DNA of 64,000 nucleotides, from assembly GCA_024235415.1 (NCBI GenBank), contig JACKML010000005.1, positions 1-64,000 of the forward strand, written 5' to 3'. Below the pieces are notes generated by a model, which saw nothing but the letters and a program-made list of their open reading frames with translations, searched no databases and was not told the origin of the DNA. The stretch is from Chromatiaceae bacterium. GTDB taxonomy: Bacteria; Pseudomonadota; Gammaproteobacteria; Chromatiales; Chromatiaceae. Below, in pieces: positions 24,267-33,221 of this stretch. Within the stretch, counting starts at the first letter, position 1; each line of letters begins with the position of its first letter. The position numbers and the translations under genes were made by a program.

Positions 24267-24980
24267 ATGTCAGAGCATAAAGCCGCGCCGATGGTTGATG
24301 AGGTCAGTGATTTCGAGGTTCTCGAGATGGCTGTGCGGGAACTTGCGATCGAGAAGGGTCTGTTCAGTGCCGACGATCATCGGCGGTGGACGGAGTACAT
24401 CCATACCCTTGGCCCGCTGCCGGCGGCGCGTCTGGTGGCGAAGGCCTGGCTGGACCCGGAGTACCGGAAGCTGGCGGTGAAGGACGGGGTGAAGGCGAGC
24501 CTGGAAGTTGGGGTCGACTGGATCAACGACATGCCGACGCACTTTGGTACGCCGAGCGACTACTGCAACCTGCGCGTGCTCGAGGATACGCCGAAGGTGA
24601 AGCACGTGGTGGTGTGCACGCTGTGCTCATGCTATCCGCGTCCGATTCTCGGGCAGTCGCCGGAGTGGTATCGCACGCCCAACTACCGCCGTCGCCTGGT
24701 GCGCTGGCCGCGTCAGGTGCTGGCCGAGTTTGGCCTGCAGCTGCCGGCGGACGTGGAGATCCGGGTCGCCGATTCGAACCAGAAGACACGCTACATCGTG
24801 ATGCCGGTGCGCCCGGAAGGGACCGAGGGCTGGAGCGAGGAGCAGCTGGCCGAGATCGTGACGCGCGATTGCCTGATCGGGGTGGCGGTGCCCAGGCCCG
24901 GGGTCACTGCGAATGCGCTGCGCCCGATCCATCCGGCAGTGCATCCGGTACAGCACGACCATGGCCATGACCACGGCTGA
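24267..24980 (+). CDS. scnC: Thiocyanate hydrolase gamma (cobalt) subunit
   Basis: 237 residues. It carries the metal claw Cys117-Thr-Leu-Cys120-Ser-Cys122-Tyr (in VVVCTLCSCYPRPILGQSPE); Thr at position 2 and the following Tyr are features of cobalt-type enzymes, and two of the cysteines become sulfinate and sulfenate in the family. Helices before it (DWINDMPTHFGTPSDY) match the alpha chain of nitrile hydratase. The C-terminus ends in a histidine-rich tail (HPAVHPVQHDHGHDHG) that could bind cobalt. No P15K-type activator gene follows; either it is elsewhere or the tail replaces it. Confidence 0.95.
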   Translation: MSEHKAAPMVDEVSDFEVLEMAVRELAIEKGLFSADDHRRWTEYIHTLGPLPAARLVAKAWLDPEYRKLAVKDGVKASLEVGVDWINDMPTHFGTPSDYCNLRVLEDTPKVKHVVVCTLCSCYPRPILGQSPEWYRTPNYRRRLVRWPRQVLAEFGLQLPADVEIRVADSNQKTRYIVMPVRPEGTEGWSEEQLAEIVTRDCLIGVAVPRPGVTANALRPIHPAVHPVQHDHGHDHG

Positions 24981-25037
24981 CAGGAGCAGGTCGTAAAACG
25001 CCTTGCCCTTATCCCGTCTCACTACAGGAAGCCACCG

Positions 25038-25211
25038 ATGCCCTTACGCGGAGTCCACATCGAGAACAATGACCTCAGTCATCGCTCTGCGGCGAAGCCC
25101 TTTATCCCAGCCGACGTGTCAAGCTCGCTACCCGGCTTGGCGTTGGAGCACGCTGGGCTGGGGCGTGCCATGGGCGAAACCTGCCACGACACCATGGTGA
25201 CTGCGCGATGA
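25038..25211 (+). CDS. Small ORF between scnC and the permease (uncertain)
   Basis: 57 codons from an ATG at 25038 to a TGA that overlaps the permease ATG by the ATGA arrangement, which suggests coupling. The product (start MPLRGVHIENNDLSHRSAAK) has no recognisable domain or membrane segment. It could be a real small protein or the remains of another component of the transporter. No obvious ribosome-binding site precedes it. Confidence 0.35.
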   Translation: MPLRGVHIENNDLSHRSAAKPFIPADVSSSLPGLALEHAGLGRAMGETCHDTMVTAR

Positions 25212-26050
25212 TCACAAATGCCGCATCTGTCGTGATGGCCTGCACGGCCCGGGTATACGGTGTGTTTCATTCGAACGCGCAGAGCTGGGTTCGGTCGCTG
25301 ACAAATTTCTTCGGTGGCCTCGCAATCCTGTTCATCCTGTGGGGGCTGGGGGTCTATCTCGTTTCCCTCAACGAGTCGACCGCCCATTTCTCCGAGTTCG
25401 GACCCCTCCCTGCGTTGCAGCTGATACCGGATCTGGTGGCCGATGGAACAATTCCAAAGGCGATGTGGGCGAGTGGCTACCGATTGGGTTCGGGGCTTCT
25501 TCTTGCCATTGCGATCGGTGTCCCGCTAGGCATCCTGATTGGTAGCAGCAAACGCTTTCGCGAGCTCAGCAATTCACCATTTCAGTTGATGCGCATGATC
25601 AGCCCCCTTTCCTGGGAGCCGATTGCCGTCATCGTGTTTGCGACCTGGAACCAGGCAATCATCTTCCTGATCACAATTGCCTCGATCTGGCCGGTGGCAT
25701 TCTCCACTGCGGCAGGTCTCGCCAAGGTGGACCCGGCGTGGTTCAAGGTGGCACGCAATCTCGGCGCCAAGCCCTGGCACATGGTCGCGAAGATCATTGT
25801 CCCAGCGATCACCTTCGATGTCCTCACGGGGATTCGTCTTGCACTCGGTGTCGCGTGGATCGTGCTGGTGCCCGCCGAGTTTCTCGGCGTGACGTCCGGG
25901 CTCGGATATTCCATTCAGGATGCGCGGGAGACGCTCTCTTATGACTACCTGATGGCGATGGTGCTGGTGATCGGCGCTATCGGCTATGTCCTTGACAGTG
26001 CCTGCGTCTGGCTCATCCGGCGATTCAGCTGGCACCGGGGAGACGCTTGA
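25208..26050 (+). CDS. NitT/TauT-type ABC transporter permease
   Basis: 280 residues. Five or six membrane segments with the binding-protein-dependent permease pattern: YRLGSGLLLAIAIGVPLGIL, SPLSWEPIAVIVFATWNQA and the cytoplasmic EAA-like loop KVARNLGAKPWHMVAKIIVP. It is closest to the nitrate/sulfonate/taurine/cyanate family (NrtB, SsuC). Placed after scnBAC, it plausibly belongs to a thiocyanate or cyanate importer. No binding protein or ATPase follows; an IS3 fragment begins 115 bp downstream, so the operon may have been truncated. Confidence 0.85.
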   Translation: MITNAASVVMACTARVYGVFHSNAQSWVRSLTNFFGGLAILFILWGLGVYLVSLNESTAHFSEFGPLPALQLIPDLVADGTIPKAMWASGYRLGSGLLLAIAIGVPLGILIGSSKRFRELSNSPFQLMRMISPLSWEPIAVIVFATWNQAIIFLITIASIWPVAFSTAAGLAKVDPAWFKVARNLGAKPWHMVAKIIVPAITFDVLTGIRLALGVAWIVLVPAEFLGVTSGLGYSIQDARETLSYDYLMAMVLVIGAIGYVLDSACVWLIRRFSWHRGDA

Positions 26051-26164
26051 GGGGCTTCGGTTTAGCGCTTGATTGGCAAACACGCAATGCATGCGCAGTT
26101 GTGGATCGTGGTCGAGGCGTGTCGTGGGATTGGACCTGCATCTTGATCTGGCGAGGACTGCAAT

Positions 26165-26431
26165 ATGGGTAAGCCGAGGTTCACCGAGGAGCAGGTCATG
26201 GCGGTGCTGAGGGAGGCCGATGCAGGGGTGACGATTCAGGATTTGTGCCGTAAGTACGGGATGTCGCGGCCGACGTTTTACAAGTGGCGTGCCCGCCACA
26301 ACGGTGAGGTTCCTTCAGACGCCAGGCGCCTGAAGAAACTCGAAGAGGAAAACCGGCGCCTGCGATCACTGGTTGCTGATCTGACGTTGCGCAATCAGGC
26401 ATTGCAGCAAGCCTTGTCGAAGAACTGGTGA
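26165..26431 (+). mobile_element. IS3-family orfA remnant (OrfB missing)
   Basis: 88 residues: helix-turn-helix HTH_Tnp_1 (RFTEEQVMAVLREADAG, DLCRKYGMSRPTFYKWRARH) and a C-terminal leucine-zipper helix (RLKKLEEENRRLRSLVADL), typical of IS3-group OrfA that binds the IS ends. The DDE-bearing OrfB that should follow in the -1 frame is absent: only about 140 bp separate this stop from the DsrE-like gene. No clear terminal inverted repeats seen. It marks a deletion scar between the scn locus and the sulfur operon. Confidence 0.8.
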
Positions 26432-26568
26432 AGATCGGGTCAATTGCTGCAGCGTGCCGAACCTTCGCGCTGCAGGTTCTTTCGGCCAAGGGAGCCAGCC
26501 TGGAACGTAACAGAAATGAATCGACCGCATCGCGCGAACGATACGGCCACTAACGAAGTGAGAACACA

Positions 26569-26961
26569 ATGGCACAGGATCTCTTCCTAATCTGCGTTTC
26601 CGGAACGCGAGAAAAGCTGCAGATGGCAGCGATGGTGGCCTCGGTTGCCGCCGCGAGCGGCACCCGGGTCACGGTCTTCTTTTCAATGAACGCGTTGGCC
26701 TATTTTGTCAAAGGCGATACCACGCAGGCGCCCGCTGAAGGCCGCTTCGGTGAGCTGATGGAAAAGACCAAAGGCATACCGCCATTCAGGCAGTTGTTCA
26801 AACTTGCTGCCGAGCTCGGCGATGCCAGGTTGCTGCCGTGTTCGATGGCGCTCGATCTGTTGCAGATCGAGGACAGTGCACTCGAACCGGAGTTGGGGCC
26901 GCCGACCGGGCTGACGCTGTTTCTGAGTGACGCCGAAGGCGGGCAGCTGCTGTCCTTCTAG
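26569..26961 (+). CDS. DsrE-family protein
   Basis: 130 residues. DsrE/F-like fold: LFLICVSGTREKLQMAAMVA at the first strand, GTRVTVFFSMNALAYFVKGD, then FRQLFKLAAELGDARLLPCS with a cysteine in the place where DsrE-type proteins carry persulfide. First of four closely spaced genes: DsrE-like, tusA, SQR-like FAD protein and DUF1641. Such sets accompany sulfane-sulfur transfer in sulfur oxidisers. Which sulfur acceptor it serves cannot be told; the set lacks dsrF/H and hdr genes here. Confidence 0.8.
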   Translation: MAQDLFLICVSGTREKLQMAAMVASVAAASGTRVTVFFSMNALAYFVKGDTTQAPAEGRFGELMEKTKGIPPFRQLFKLAAELGDARLLPCSMALDLLQIEDSALEPELGPPTGLTLFLSDAEGGQLLSF

Positions 26962-27005
26962 TCGCCGTGTCGATGCAAACGAAAATTATCTAGAGGAATG
27001 GGTCA

Positions 27006-27236
27006 ATGAGTGAAAGCAAGGTTATCGACGCACGCGATACGTTCTGTCCAGGGCCGCTGATGGAGCTCATTACTTATATGAAGCAGGCAAATGTAGGTGA
27101 CACGCTCGAGTTGCTGTCGACCGACAAGGGTACGGCCTCGGATGTTCCCGAGTGGATCAACAAGGTCGGGCACGAAATGATCAGCAGTGAAAAGATCGAT
27201 GAGGTCTGGCACATAAAGGTTCGCAAAGCGAAATAG
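27006..27236 (+). CDS. tusA: TusA-family sulfur carrier protein
   Basis: 76 residues. The TusA signature CPGPLMEL is at residues 14-21 (Cys14 carries the persulfide), followed by VGDTLELLSTDKGTASDVPE and a WHIKVRKAK end. In lithotrophs TusA passes sulfur between rhodanese, DsrE and oxidation complexes; in other bacteria it serves tRNA thiolation. The context (DsrE before, SQR-like after) supports the first. Ribosome-binding site AGAGGAATGGG lies just upstream. Confidence 0.9.
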   Translation: MSESKVIDARDTFCPGPLMELITYMKQANVGDTLELLSTDKGTASDVPEWINKVGHEMISSEKIDEVWHIKVRKAK

Positions 27237-27306
27237 CACCTTGCCTGTTGGCTCGAAACGATCCGGCCACCCGGAACATCCCGGGTAACCTGAAGAGGAG
27301 AATGCA

Positions 27307-28440
27307 ATGAGAATCCTGATTGTCGGTGGTGGCACGGCTGGGACTATCCTGGGTAACAACCTCGCGCGACGTCTGTCCGGTGAGATCCGGTCCGGCAAGG
27401 CGCGGATCACGATGTTGTCTGCGTCTGACAAGCATATGTACCAGCCAGGCCTGTTGTATGTTGCTTTCGGTCAGATGATGCCGGACGAGTTATACCGGGA
27501 CCAGGCGAGCCTGCTCGAATCGAGCATCGACTTCCATGTCGATCCGGTCGAGAAGTTCATGCTCGACAAGAACCGGGTCAAGACACGGAGCGGCAAGACG
27601 CACGAATACGACATCCTCGTGATTGCCACCGGGTCACGTATCGTGCCGCAGGAGATCCCGGGGCTGAACGAGGGTTCTGAGACGTTCTACTCAGAGGCCG
27701 GGGCGGTGAAGATGTTCAAGCGGCTGCGCGAATTCCAGGGCGGCAGGGTCGCTATTGTCGTGGGGGTCCCACACAAGTGCCCGATAGCACCGGTCGAAGT
27801 CACCTTTGCGCTTCATGATTACTTCAAGGCGCGCGGCATACGAGACAAGGTGCACATGAAGTACCACTACCCGATCGGTCGGATTCACACGATCGAGAAC
27901 GTCGCAATCTGGGCCAAGCCCGAGTTCGATCGCATGGGTGTGGAGTACGAGACACTGTTCAACGTCAAGGAAGTGGACGTCGAGAACAAGGTGGTGAGAA
28001 GCGAGGAGGGCACGGAGACCGAATACGATCTGCTGATCTCGATTCCGCCACACCGCGGCATGGAAGTGGTCGAGGAAGAGGGGCTTGGCCAGGGTGGCTG
28101 GATTCCAACCGATCGCCATCAACTGAAGATGGCGGGGCACGACAACGTCTATGTATTGGGTGACACCACCAACCTGCCGGTCAGCAAGACCGGCTCGGCT
28201 GCCCATTTCGAGGCCGAGGTGGTGGCAGACAATATCGCCTCGATGATCAAAATCGGCACGCCGGTGCGTGAGTACGACGGCAAGGTCTATTGCTTTATCG
28301 AGACCGGTCACGACAGTGCGACCTATGCCATGTTCAACTACGCCAATCCGCCCGATCTGAAGTCACCGAACAAGTCGATGCACTGGTTCAAGATGGCCTA
28401 CAACAAAATGTACTGGACCAGCGTACGCGGTCTACTCTGA
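27307..28440 (+). CDS. FAD-dependent sulfide:quinone oxidoreductase-like protein
   Basis: 377 residues. Two-dinucleotide-binding-domain flavoprotein: RILIVGGGTAGT at the N-terminus, IATGSRIVPQEIPGL in the middle, VYVLGDTTNLPVSKTG for the FAD tail. SQR-like features are the HMYQPGLLYVAFG segment and Cys158 in VPHKCPIAPVEVTF; one further cysteine, Cys329 (VYCFIETG), lies near the C-terminus. The third cysteine of classical type I SQR is absent, so this is an SQR relative that may reduce quinone with sulfide or another sulfane donor. Strong AGGAGA site before the start. Confidence 0.85.
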   Translation: MRILIVGGGTAGTILGNNLARRLSGEIRSGKARITMLSASDKHMYQPGLLYVAFGQMMPDELYRDQASLLESSIDFHVDPVEKFMLDKNRVKTRSGKTHEYDILVIATGSRIVPQEIPGLNEGSETFYSEAGAVKMFKRLREFQGGRVAIVVGVPHKCPIAPVEVTFALHDYFKARGIRDKVHMKYHYPIGRIHTIENVAIWAKPEFDRMGVEYETLFNVKEVDVENKVVRSEEGTETEYDLLISIPPHRGMEVVEEEGLGQGGWIPTDRHQLKMAGHDNVYVLGDTTNLPVSKTGSAAHFEAEVVADNIASMIKIGTPVREYDGKVYCFIETGHDSATYAMFNYANPPDLKSPNKSMHWFKMAYNKMYWTSVRGLL

Positions 28441-28451
28441 GGAGCCACCAC

Positions 28452-28877
28452 ATGACTACCGAGACACAGACGACGCCTTCTGTCGCGGGTGAGGCAACCG
28501 ACCTTTCGCAGCTCGCCGAGTTGTCGACACTCATCGCCGCTGCCCGGGATGCGTTGTCCGACGATATTGTCACCCGGTTGGCATCCGCATTCAGCGAGGG
28601 CATTACCCTGCTCGACCGGTTGACGCGCAACGATGGCCTGGTGCATCTGTTGCAGGAACTCGATCGTCCCGAGAACCAGCGCTTCCTGATCTGTCTTTCA
28701 AACGCATTCACGCAGGCGAGCCGTGATCTTGCGACCGCGGCGCCCGCGGACGGCGGCATTGCCGGTATGTTGAAGCTGGTCCGTGAGCCAGGCACCCAGG
28801 AGGGGTTGCGACTCCTGTCCCTGGTCGGCGCAAGGCTCAGTGACAACATGCGCGAGATGCATCGGCGCGGCGGCTGA
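28452..28877 (+). CDS. DUF1641 protein
   Basis: 141 residues from the ATG at 28452, 12 bp after the SQR-like gene and behind GAGGAGCC. Helical. The pattern LTRNDGLVHLLQELDRPENQ and the GMLKLVREPGTQEGLRLLS end match DUF1641, which is often encoded beside SQR-like or formate-dehydrogenase-type flavoproteins. It may be an assembly or membrane-association partner; function unproven. Last gene of the sulfur operon. A GC-rich hairpin at about 28965-28990 follows without a T-tract. Confidence 0.8.
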   Translation: MTTETQTTPSVAGEATDLSQLAELSTLIAAARDALSDDIVTRLASAFSEGITLLDRLTRNDGLVHLLQELDRPENQRFLICLSNAFTQASRDLATAAPADGGIAGMLKLVREPGTQEGLRLLSLVGARLSDNMREMHRRGG

Positions 28878-29139
28878 TCGCGTTCGGCAGTTCGCGAACC
28901 ACAAGGCATCAGCCAAACCTGTGTGATCGTCGCCCCGGTGGTTCTCCGATTCGCCTGCGGCTCATCCCGGCCGCAGGTATGCCGCCCCGCCGCCCCGACA
29001 GCCCCACCCGCATTGTGGATTCATCCTTCCATCTACAATGTATCTTTACCAGAGGCGCTTGACCGGGGATGTCTCCCGGCGCGCGTGGCGTATGGGTGGT
29101 CACATTGACGCGATCGCTGACCGTGTCAGGGGAGGGGGT

Positions 29140-29634
29140 ATGCCGGAGCGTTGGTTGCAGGTCAAGGGAGATCCGTCCGTCAGGGCGTTCCTGTTCGAAC
29201 AGCAGCGCGTGCAGAGCCTGTTTGACGAAAACATCGACCACGTGCTGCATATCATGCACGAGCTGCTGGTGTGCAAGGGGGCGTTTCACGTAAAGGCGCA
29301 TTTCTCTTCGTCGCAGCTCACCTGCTGGTTTTACGACAACCCCTACAGCTACCGGGTCTATGTGCGTGAGCAGGCGACGGCTGCGGGTTTCCTGGATTCA
29401 CTGCCGAACCTGTCGTACGAGGGCCGCCAGCCACGCATCGGCGTCGATCGGATAGTGCCGGTGCTGGACGAGTTCAGGCGTCTTCGCCTGACCGACGAGC
29501 AGATCTACCTGCGCAACGCATCGATCAACCGCATCAACGGTATGATTGGCATGACGTTTTCCTGTGATGGCAGCCACTACATCGACTGCGAGGATTTCTT
29601 CCGCCGCCTGGATTGTTTCGGCAAAGACGTCTGA
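29140..29634 (+). CDS. Hypothetical protein
   Basis: 164 residues from the ATG at 29140, chosen for the strong GGGGAGGGGG just before it; a longer frame opens at 29038. Mixed alpha/beta and soluble, with several aromatic and cysteine residues (QLTCWFYDNPYSYRVYVRE, FSCDGSHYIDCEDFFRRLDC). I do not recognise a family. It stands alone between the sulfur operon and the histidine kinase gene, about 90 bp before the latter, so it could be linked to its signalling. Confidence 0.6.
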   Translation: MPERWLQVKGDPSVRAFLFEQQRVQSLFDENIDHVLHIMHELLVCKGAFHVKAHFSSSQLTCWFYDNPYSYRVYVREQATAAGFLDSLPNLSYEGRQPRIGVDRIVPVLDEFRRLRLTDEQIYLRNASINRINGMIGMTFSCDGSHYIDCEDFFRRLDCFGKDV

Positions 29635-29723
29635 CGCGCATCGTCGCGGCGCAGCGCTTGACAGCCAGGTGCACGGCTGGGGAGGATGTCTCCGGGATGT
29701 GATTTGCGGGCCCGGGCAAGCGA

Positions 29724-32700
29724 TTGATCAGCAATGAAATTATTCTCTCCTGCACGGTGGCCTATCTTGCCCTGCTGTTTTTCGTCGCCTACAGGGGCGA
29801 CCGGCAGCCCATAGGGCTGATCTCGCGCTACCAGCCACTGATCTACACGCTTTCGCTGACCGTCTACTGTACCTCGTGGACCTTTTTCGGTGCGGTGGGG
29901 GCCGCTGCGCAGGCGGGCGTCGAGTTCTTTTCCATCTACCTCGGACCGATCCTGGTCTTTCTGGTATTTCACCGTTTCCTGCAGAAGCTGATCGACGTCA
30001 GCAAGCGGCAGAAGACCACGACGATCGCCGATTTCATCGCCACGCGTTACGGCAAGAGTACCGGGGTGGCGGCCCTGGTGTCGGTGATCGCGCTGATCGG
30101 CACGCTGCCGTACATCTCCCTGCAGATAAAGGCCATAGCCAGCGCCTACGACACTGTGACTGCGGAACTGCCGTCCGCGTCCGCGTCTGCGCCATTTGAC
30201 ACCGCGTTTGGGCTGACCCTGGCGTTGGCCGTATTCGCGATACTTTTCGGCACAAGGACCATCGACGCGACGGTGCATCACCGCGGCATGATGCACGCGA
30301 TCAGCGTGGAATCGATCGTCAAGCTGCTGGCCTTCCTGTGCATCGCCGGCCTTGCTGTGGTGATCATTTTCGAGCTGGCGATGACGCCGAATGCGCCGGA
30401 CCCGTTGACCCTGCTTGGTGCGCCTTTTGCCGGGCGCGAGCTGTCCACCTCGTTCTTCACCAAGACGCTGCTGGCCGCGGGTGCGATCGTCTGCCTGCCA
30501 AGGCAGTTTCACGTGATGGCGGTCGAGGCGCGCGGCAATGAACTGCCCACTGCACGCTGGGGATTTCCGCTGTATCTGTTGCTGTTCAGCCTGGCGGTGC
30601 TGCCGATCACCACGGCGGGTCTGCAGGTCTCCGAGGGTGGCGGTAATGCCGACCTGTTCGTGCTCTATCTGCCGCTGGAGAGCGGCAGTGACCTGCTGGC
30701 GATCCTCAGTTACCTGGGTGGCTTTTCGGCAGCGACCGGGATGGTGATCGTGTCGACCCTCGCGCTCAGCACGATGGTGTCCAATGACCTGATCTTCCCT
30801 CTGCTGGTGCGCTACGGTGGCAGCGAGGATGGTCGGGGAATGCACACGACCCTGCTGCGGATCCGTCGCCTCACGATCTTTATCCTGATGCTGCTCGCCT
30901 ACGGCTACTATCAGCTGGCCGGCGGCGGCAAATCCCTTTACAGCATCGGATTGCTGTCGTTTGCTGCGGCGATCCAGTTCATGCCGGCCGTGGTCGGGGG
31001 CCTGTACTGGAAGCGCGGGCATCGCCACGGGGTGATCGCAGGACTCTCGATCGGGTTCCTGATGTGGTGTTACACGCTGCTGTTGCCATCGTTCGCCAAC
31101 GTCAGCTGGCTGCCTCATACGGTCCTGGTCGAGGGTGTCCTCAGCCTGTCCTGGCTCGACCCGCAGGCACTGTTCGGTGTTGCTTTTGACGACACTCTGA
31201 CCCACGGGGTGTTCTGGAGCCTTTCCGGAAACATCGCTGCGTACCTGTTCTTCTCGCTGCGCGCGAAGCCGTCGTTTACCGACCGGCTGCAGGCCAGTGC
31301 CTACGTCGATCAGAGTGAACCGACCGCGGCGTTGCCCGCCCACCAGCTGCGGATGATCGACGTGTTCGAGCTGTGCGCCCGGTTTGCCGGCGAGCAGCGC
31401 GCGGTGCAGTTCTTTCTCGAACTCGGCTACGACATGCCGCGCCATGGCAGCCTCTCCGCCACGGCAGAGATCCTGGAGAAGGCACAACACCTGCTGGCCG
31501 GCAGTATCGGTACCGCCACTGCGGAACATCTGGTGCATACGGCCCTGCACTCGCGTGACCCCGGTGCGGAAAAGCTGTACCGGTTGCTCGACACCACGGG
31601 GCAGGCGCTGCAGTTCAACCGCGAGACCCTGCAGGTCACCCTCGACAACATCGGCCAGGCTGTCAGCGTGGTCGACAGCGATCTTCGTCTGCGCGCCTGG
31701 AACCGGCGTTACGTCGAGTTGTTCGACTACCCGTCGGACTTCCTGCACGTGGGCAAGCCGATCGAAGAGGTCATCCGATTCAACGTCGACCGCGGTTTTG
31801 GCCCGGACTTCTCTGAAGCGGTCGAAGACAACGTCGTCAAGCGGCTCGATTTCCTGAAACACGGTCAGCCCTATGTCTATGTGCGCGACTGGCGCAACGG
31901 CAAGGTGATCCAGACCGAGGGTGCACGCCTGCCGGACGGTGGTTTCATCACCACGTTTACCGACATCAGTGCACTGATCGAGGCAGAACGCGAACTGGCT
32001 GCGACCAACGAGACCCTGGAGGCCAAGGTCTCGGAGCGCACAGAGATGTTGTCGCGCCTCAATCGTCAGCTGGAAGAGGCGACCCGCAGCAAGTCGCGCT
32101 TTCTCGCCGCGGCGAGCCATGACCTGACCCAGCCGCTGAGTGCGTCAAAGCTGTACATGGCGGCACTGCTTGAGGACGTGGCCGGCGAGGGCAAGAAAGA
32201 GGGGCTGGCGAAGAATGCGCTGGGTGCGCTGCACACCGCGGAATCGCTGCTCAAGGCGCTACTGGATATCTCCAAGCTTGACTCAGGCGTGATGCAGCCG
32301 GAGATCTCGCGGTTCCCGATCCAGCGCCTGTTCGATGCGCTGCAGAACGAATTTGCAGTCCTTGCACAACAAAAGGGGTTGATCCTGCGCATCCACAAGA
32401 GCCATTGCGGTACCGAGAGTGATCCGCACCTGTTGCGCCGTATCCTGCAGAACTTCCTGACCAACGCGATCCGCTATACGCACGAGGGCGCGATTCTCGT
32501 CATCTGCCGACACGCCGGACCGGATGCCGTACGCATCGAGGTGCGCGATTCCGGGCGCGGGATTCCACACGACAAGCTCGAGACCATCTTCGAGGAATTC
32601 CAGCAGCTCGAGCGGTCATCGGAGGGCGTCGGCCTTGGCCTGGCGATCAGCCAGCGCCTGGCGGCATTGTTGAATCACCGTCTGGAGGTGCGTTCGCGTC

Positions 32701-33194
32701 CGGGCAAGGGCAGCACCTTCAGCGTGACGGTGCCGCGTCTCATGGTGCCCGAGAGTGCCGCGCCGATCCCGGTGGCCACGTCGTTCAAGACGCGGTGGCT
32801 TGAGGGTACCCGCATCCTTTGCGTGGACGATGACAGGAGTATTCTGGATGCCACAAGGGCGGTGCTCGAGCGCTGGGGCGCCCAGGTCGATTGCGTCCAT
32901 GATGCGGCCGGGTTCCGGGCCGGCGTGGTCAGTGACCGGCCGTATGAGATCGTATTGATGGACTACCAGCTGCACGACCGGGCCAATGGCCTGATGCTGC
33001 TGCGCGAATACCGCGCCGCGGCCTTGCGACCGTTTCTGGGCGTGCTGGTGACCGCCGAGCCGGATTCGATGGTGGAAAAGGCCGCGTTGGATGCGGGTTT
33101 TCAGTTCCTCGCCAAACCGGTGGAGCCTGCGAAGCTGCGGTCGATTCTGCATGCCGCGATGCAGATGCAGCATGTGCATAACGTCGCCGGCTGA
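29724..33194 (+). CDS. Hybrid sensor histidine kinase with N-terminal Na+/solute symporter domain
   Basis: 1156 residues. Order: a 12-13-helix sodium:solute-symporter-like domain (about 5-515), a linker, a PAS domain (about 630-740), a coiled coil, HisKA with the H-box ASHDLTQPLSAS (His near 798), HATPase with N-box LQNFLTNAIRYTHEG and RDSGRGIP, then a C-terminal receiver with IVLMDYQL (Asp near 1078). This is the CbrA/CrbS/ErcS type of kinase, which controls carbon or acetate/alcohol use elsewhere. The start is TTG at 29724; no in-frame ATG lies close. It converges with its likely partner regulator. Confidence 0.9.
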   Translation: MISNEIILSCTVAYLALLFFVAYRGDRQPIGLISRYQPLIYTLSLTVYCTSWTFFGAVGAAAQAGVEFFSIYLGPILVFLVFHRFLQKLIDVSKRQKTTTIADFIATRYGKSTGVAALVSVIALIGTLPYISLQIKAIASAYDTVTAELPSASASAPFDTAFGLTLALAVFAILFGTRTIDATVHHRGMMHAISVESIVKLLAFLCIAGLAVVIIFELAMTPNAPDPLTLLGAPFAGRELSTSFFTKTLLAAGAIVCLPRQFHVMAVEARGNELPTARWGFPLYLLLFSLAVLPITTAGLQVSEGGGNADLFVLYLPLESGSDLLAILSYLGGFSAATGMVIVSTLALSTMVSNDLIFPLLVRYGGSEDGRGMHTTLLRIRRLTIFILMLLAYGYYQLAGGGKSLYSIGLLSFAAAIQFMPAVVGGLYWKRGHRHGVIAGLSIGFLMWCYTLLLPSFANVSWLPHTVLVEGVLSLSWLDPQALFGVAFDDTLTHGVFWSLSGNIAAYLFFSLRAKPSFTDRLQASAYVDQSEPTAALPAHQLRMIDVFELCARFAGEQRAVQFFLELGYDMPRHGSLSATAEILEKAQHLLAGSIGTATAEHLVHTALHSRDPGAEKLYRLLDTTGQALQFNRETLQVTLDNIGQAVSVVDSDLRLRAWNRRYVELFDYPSDFLHVGKPIEEVIRFNVDRGFGPDFSEAVEDNVVKRLDFLKHGQPYVYVRDWRNGKVIQTEGARLPDGGFITTFTDISALIEAERELAATNETLEAKVSERTEMLSRLNRQLEEATRSKSRFLAAASHDLTQPLSASKLYMAALLEDVAGEGKKEGLAKNALGALHTAESLLKALLDISKLDSGVMQPEISRFPIQRLFDALQNEFAVLAQQKGLILRIHKSHCGTESDPHLLRRILQNFLTNAIRYTHEGAILVICRHAGPDAVRIEVRDSGRGIPHDKLETIFEEFQQLERSSEGVGLGLAISQRLAALLNHRLEVRSRPGKGSTFSVTVPRLMVPESAAPIPVATSFKTRWLEGTRILCVDDDRSILDATRAVLERWGAQVDCVHDAAGFRAGVVSDRPYEIVLMDYQLHDRANGLMLLREYRAAALRPFLGVLVTAEPDSMVEKAALDAGFQFLAKPVEPAKLRSILHAAMQMQHVHNVAG

Positions 33195-33221
33195 GCGGCA
33201 TGTGCGGCGGTAAAAAGCGCG

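Noticed and set aside
29577..32120. An 847-codon open frame antisense to the hybrid kinase
   Set aside because: Composition is Arg/His/Gln-rich as expected for a shadow frame, and no motif or ribosome-binding site is seen.
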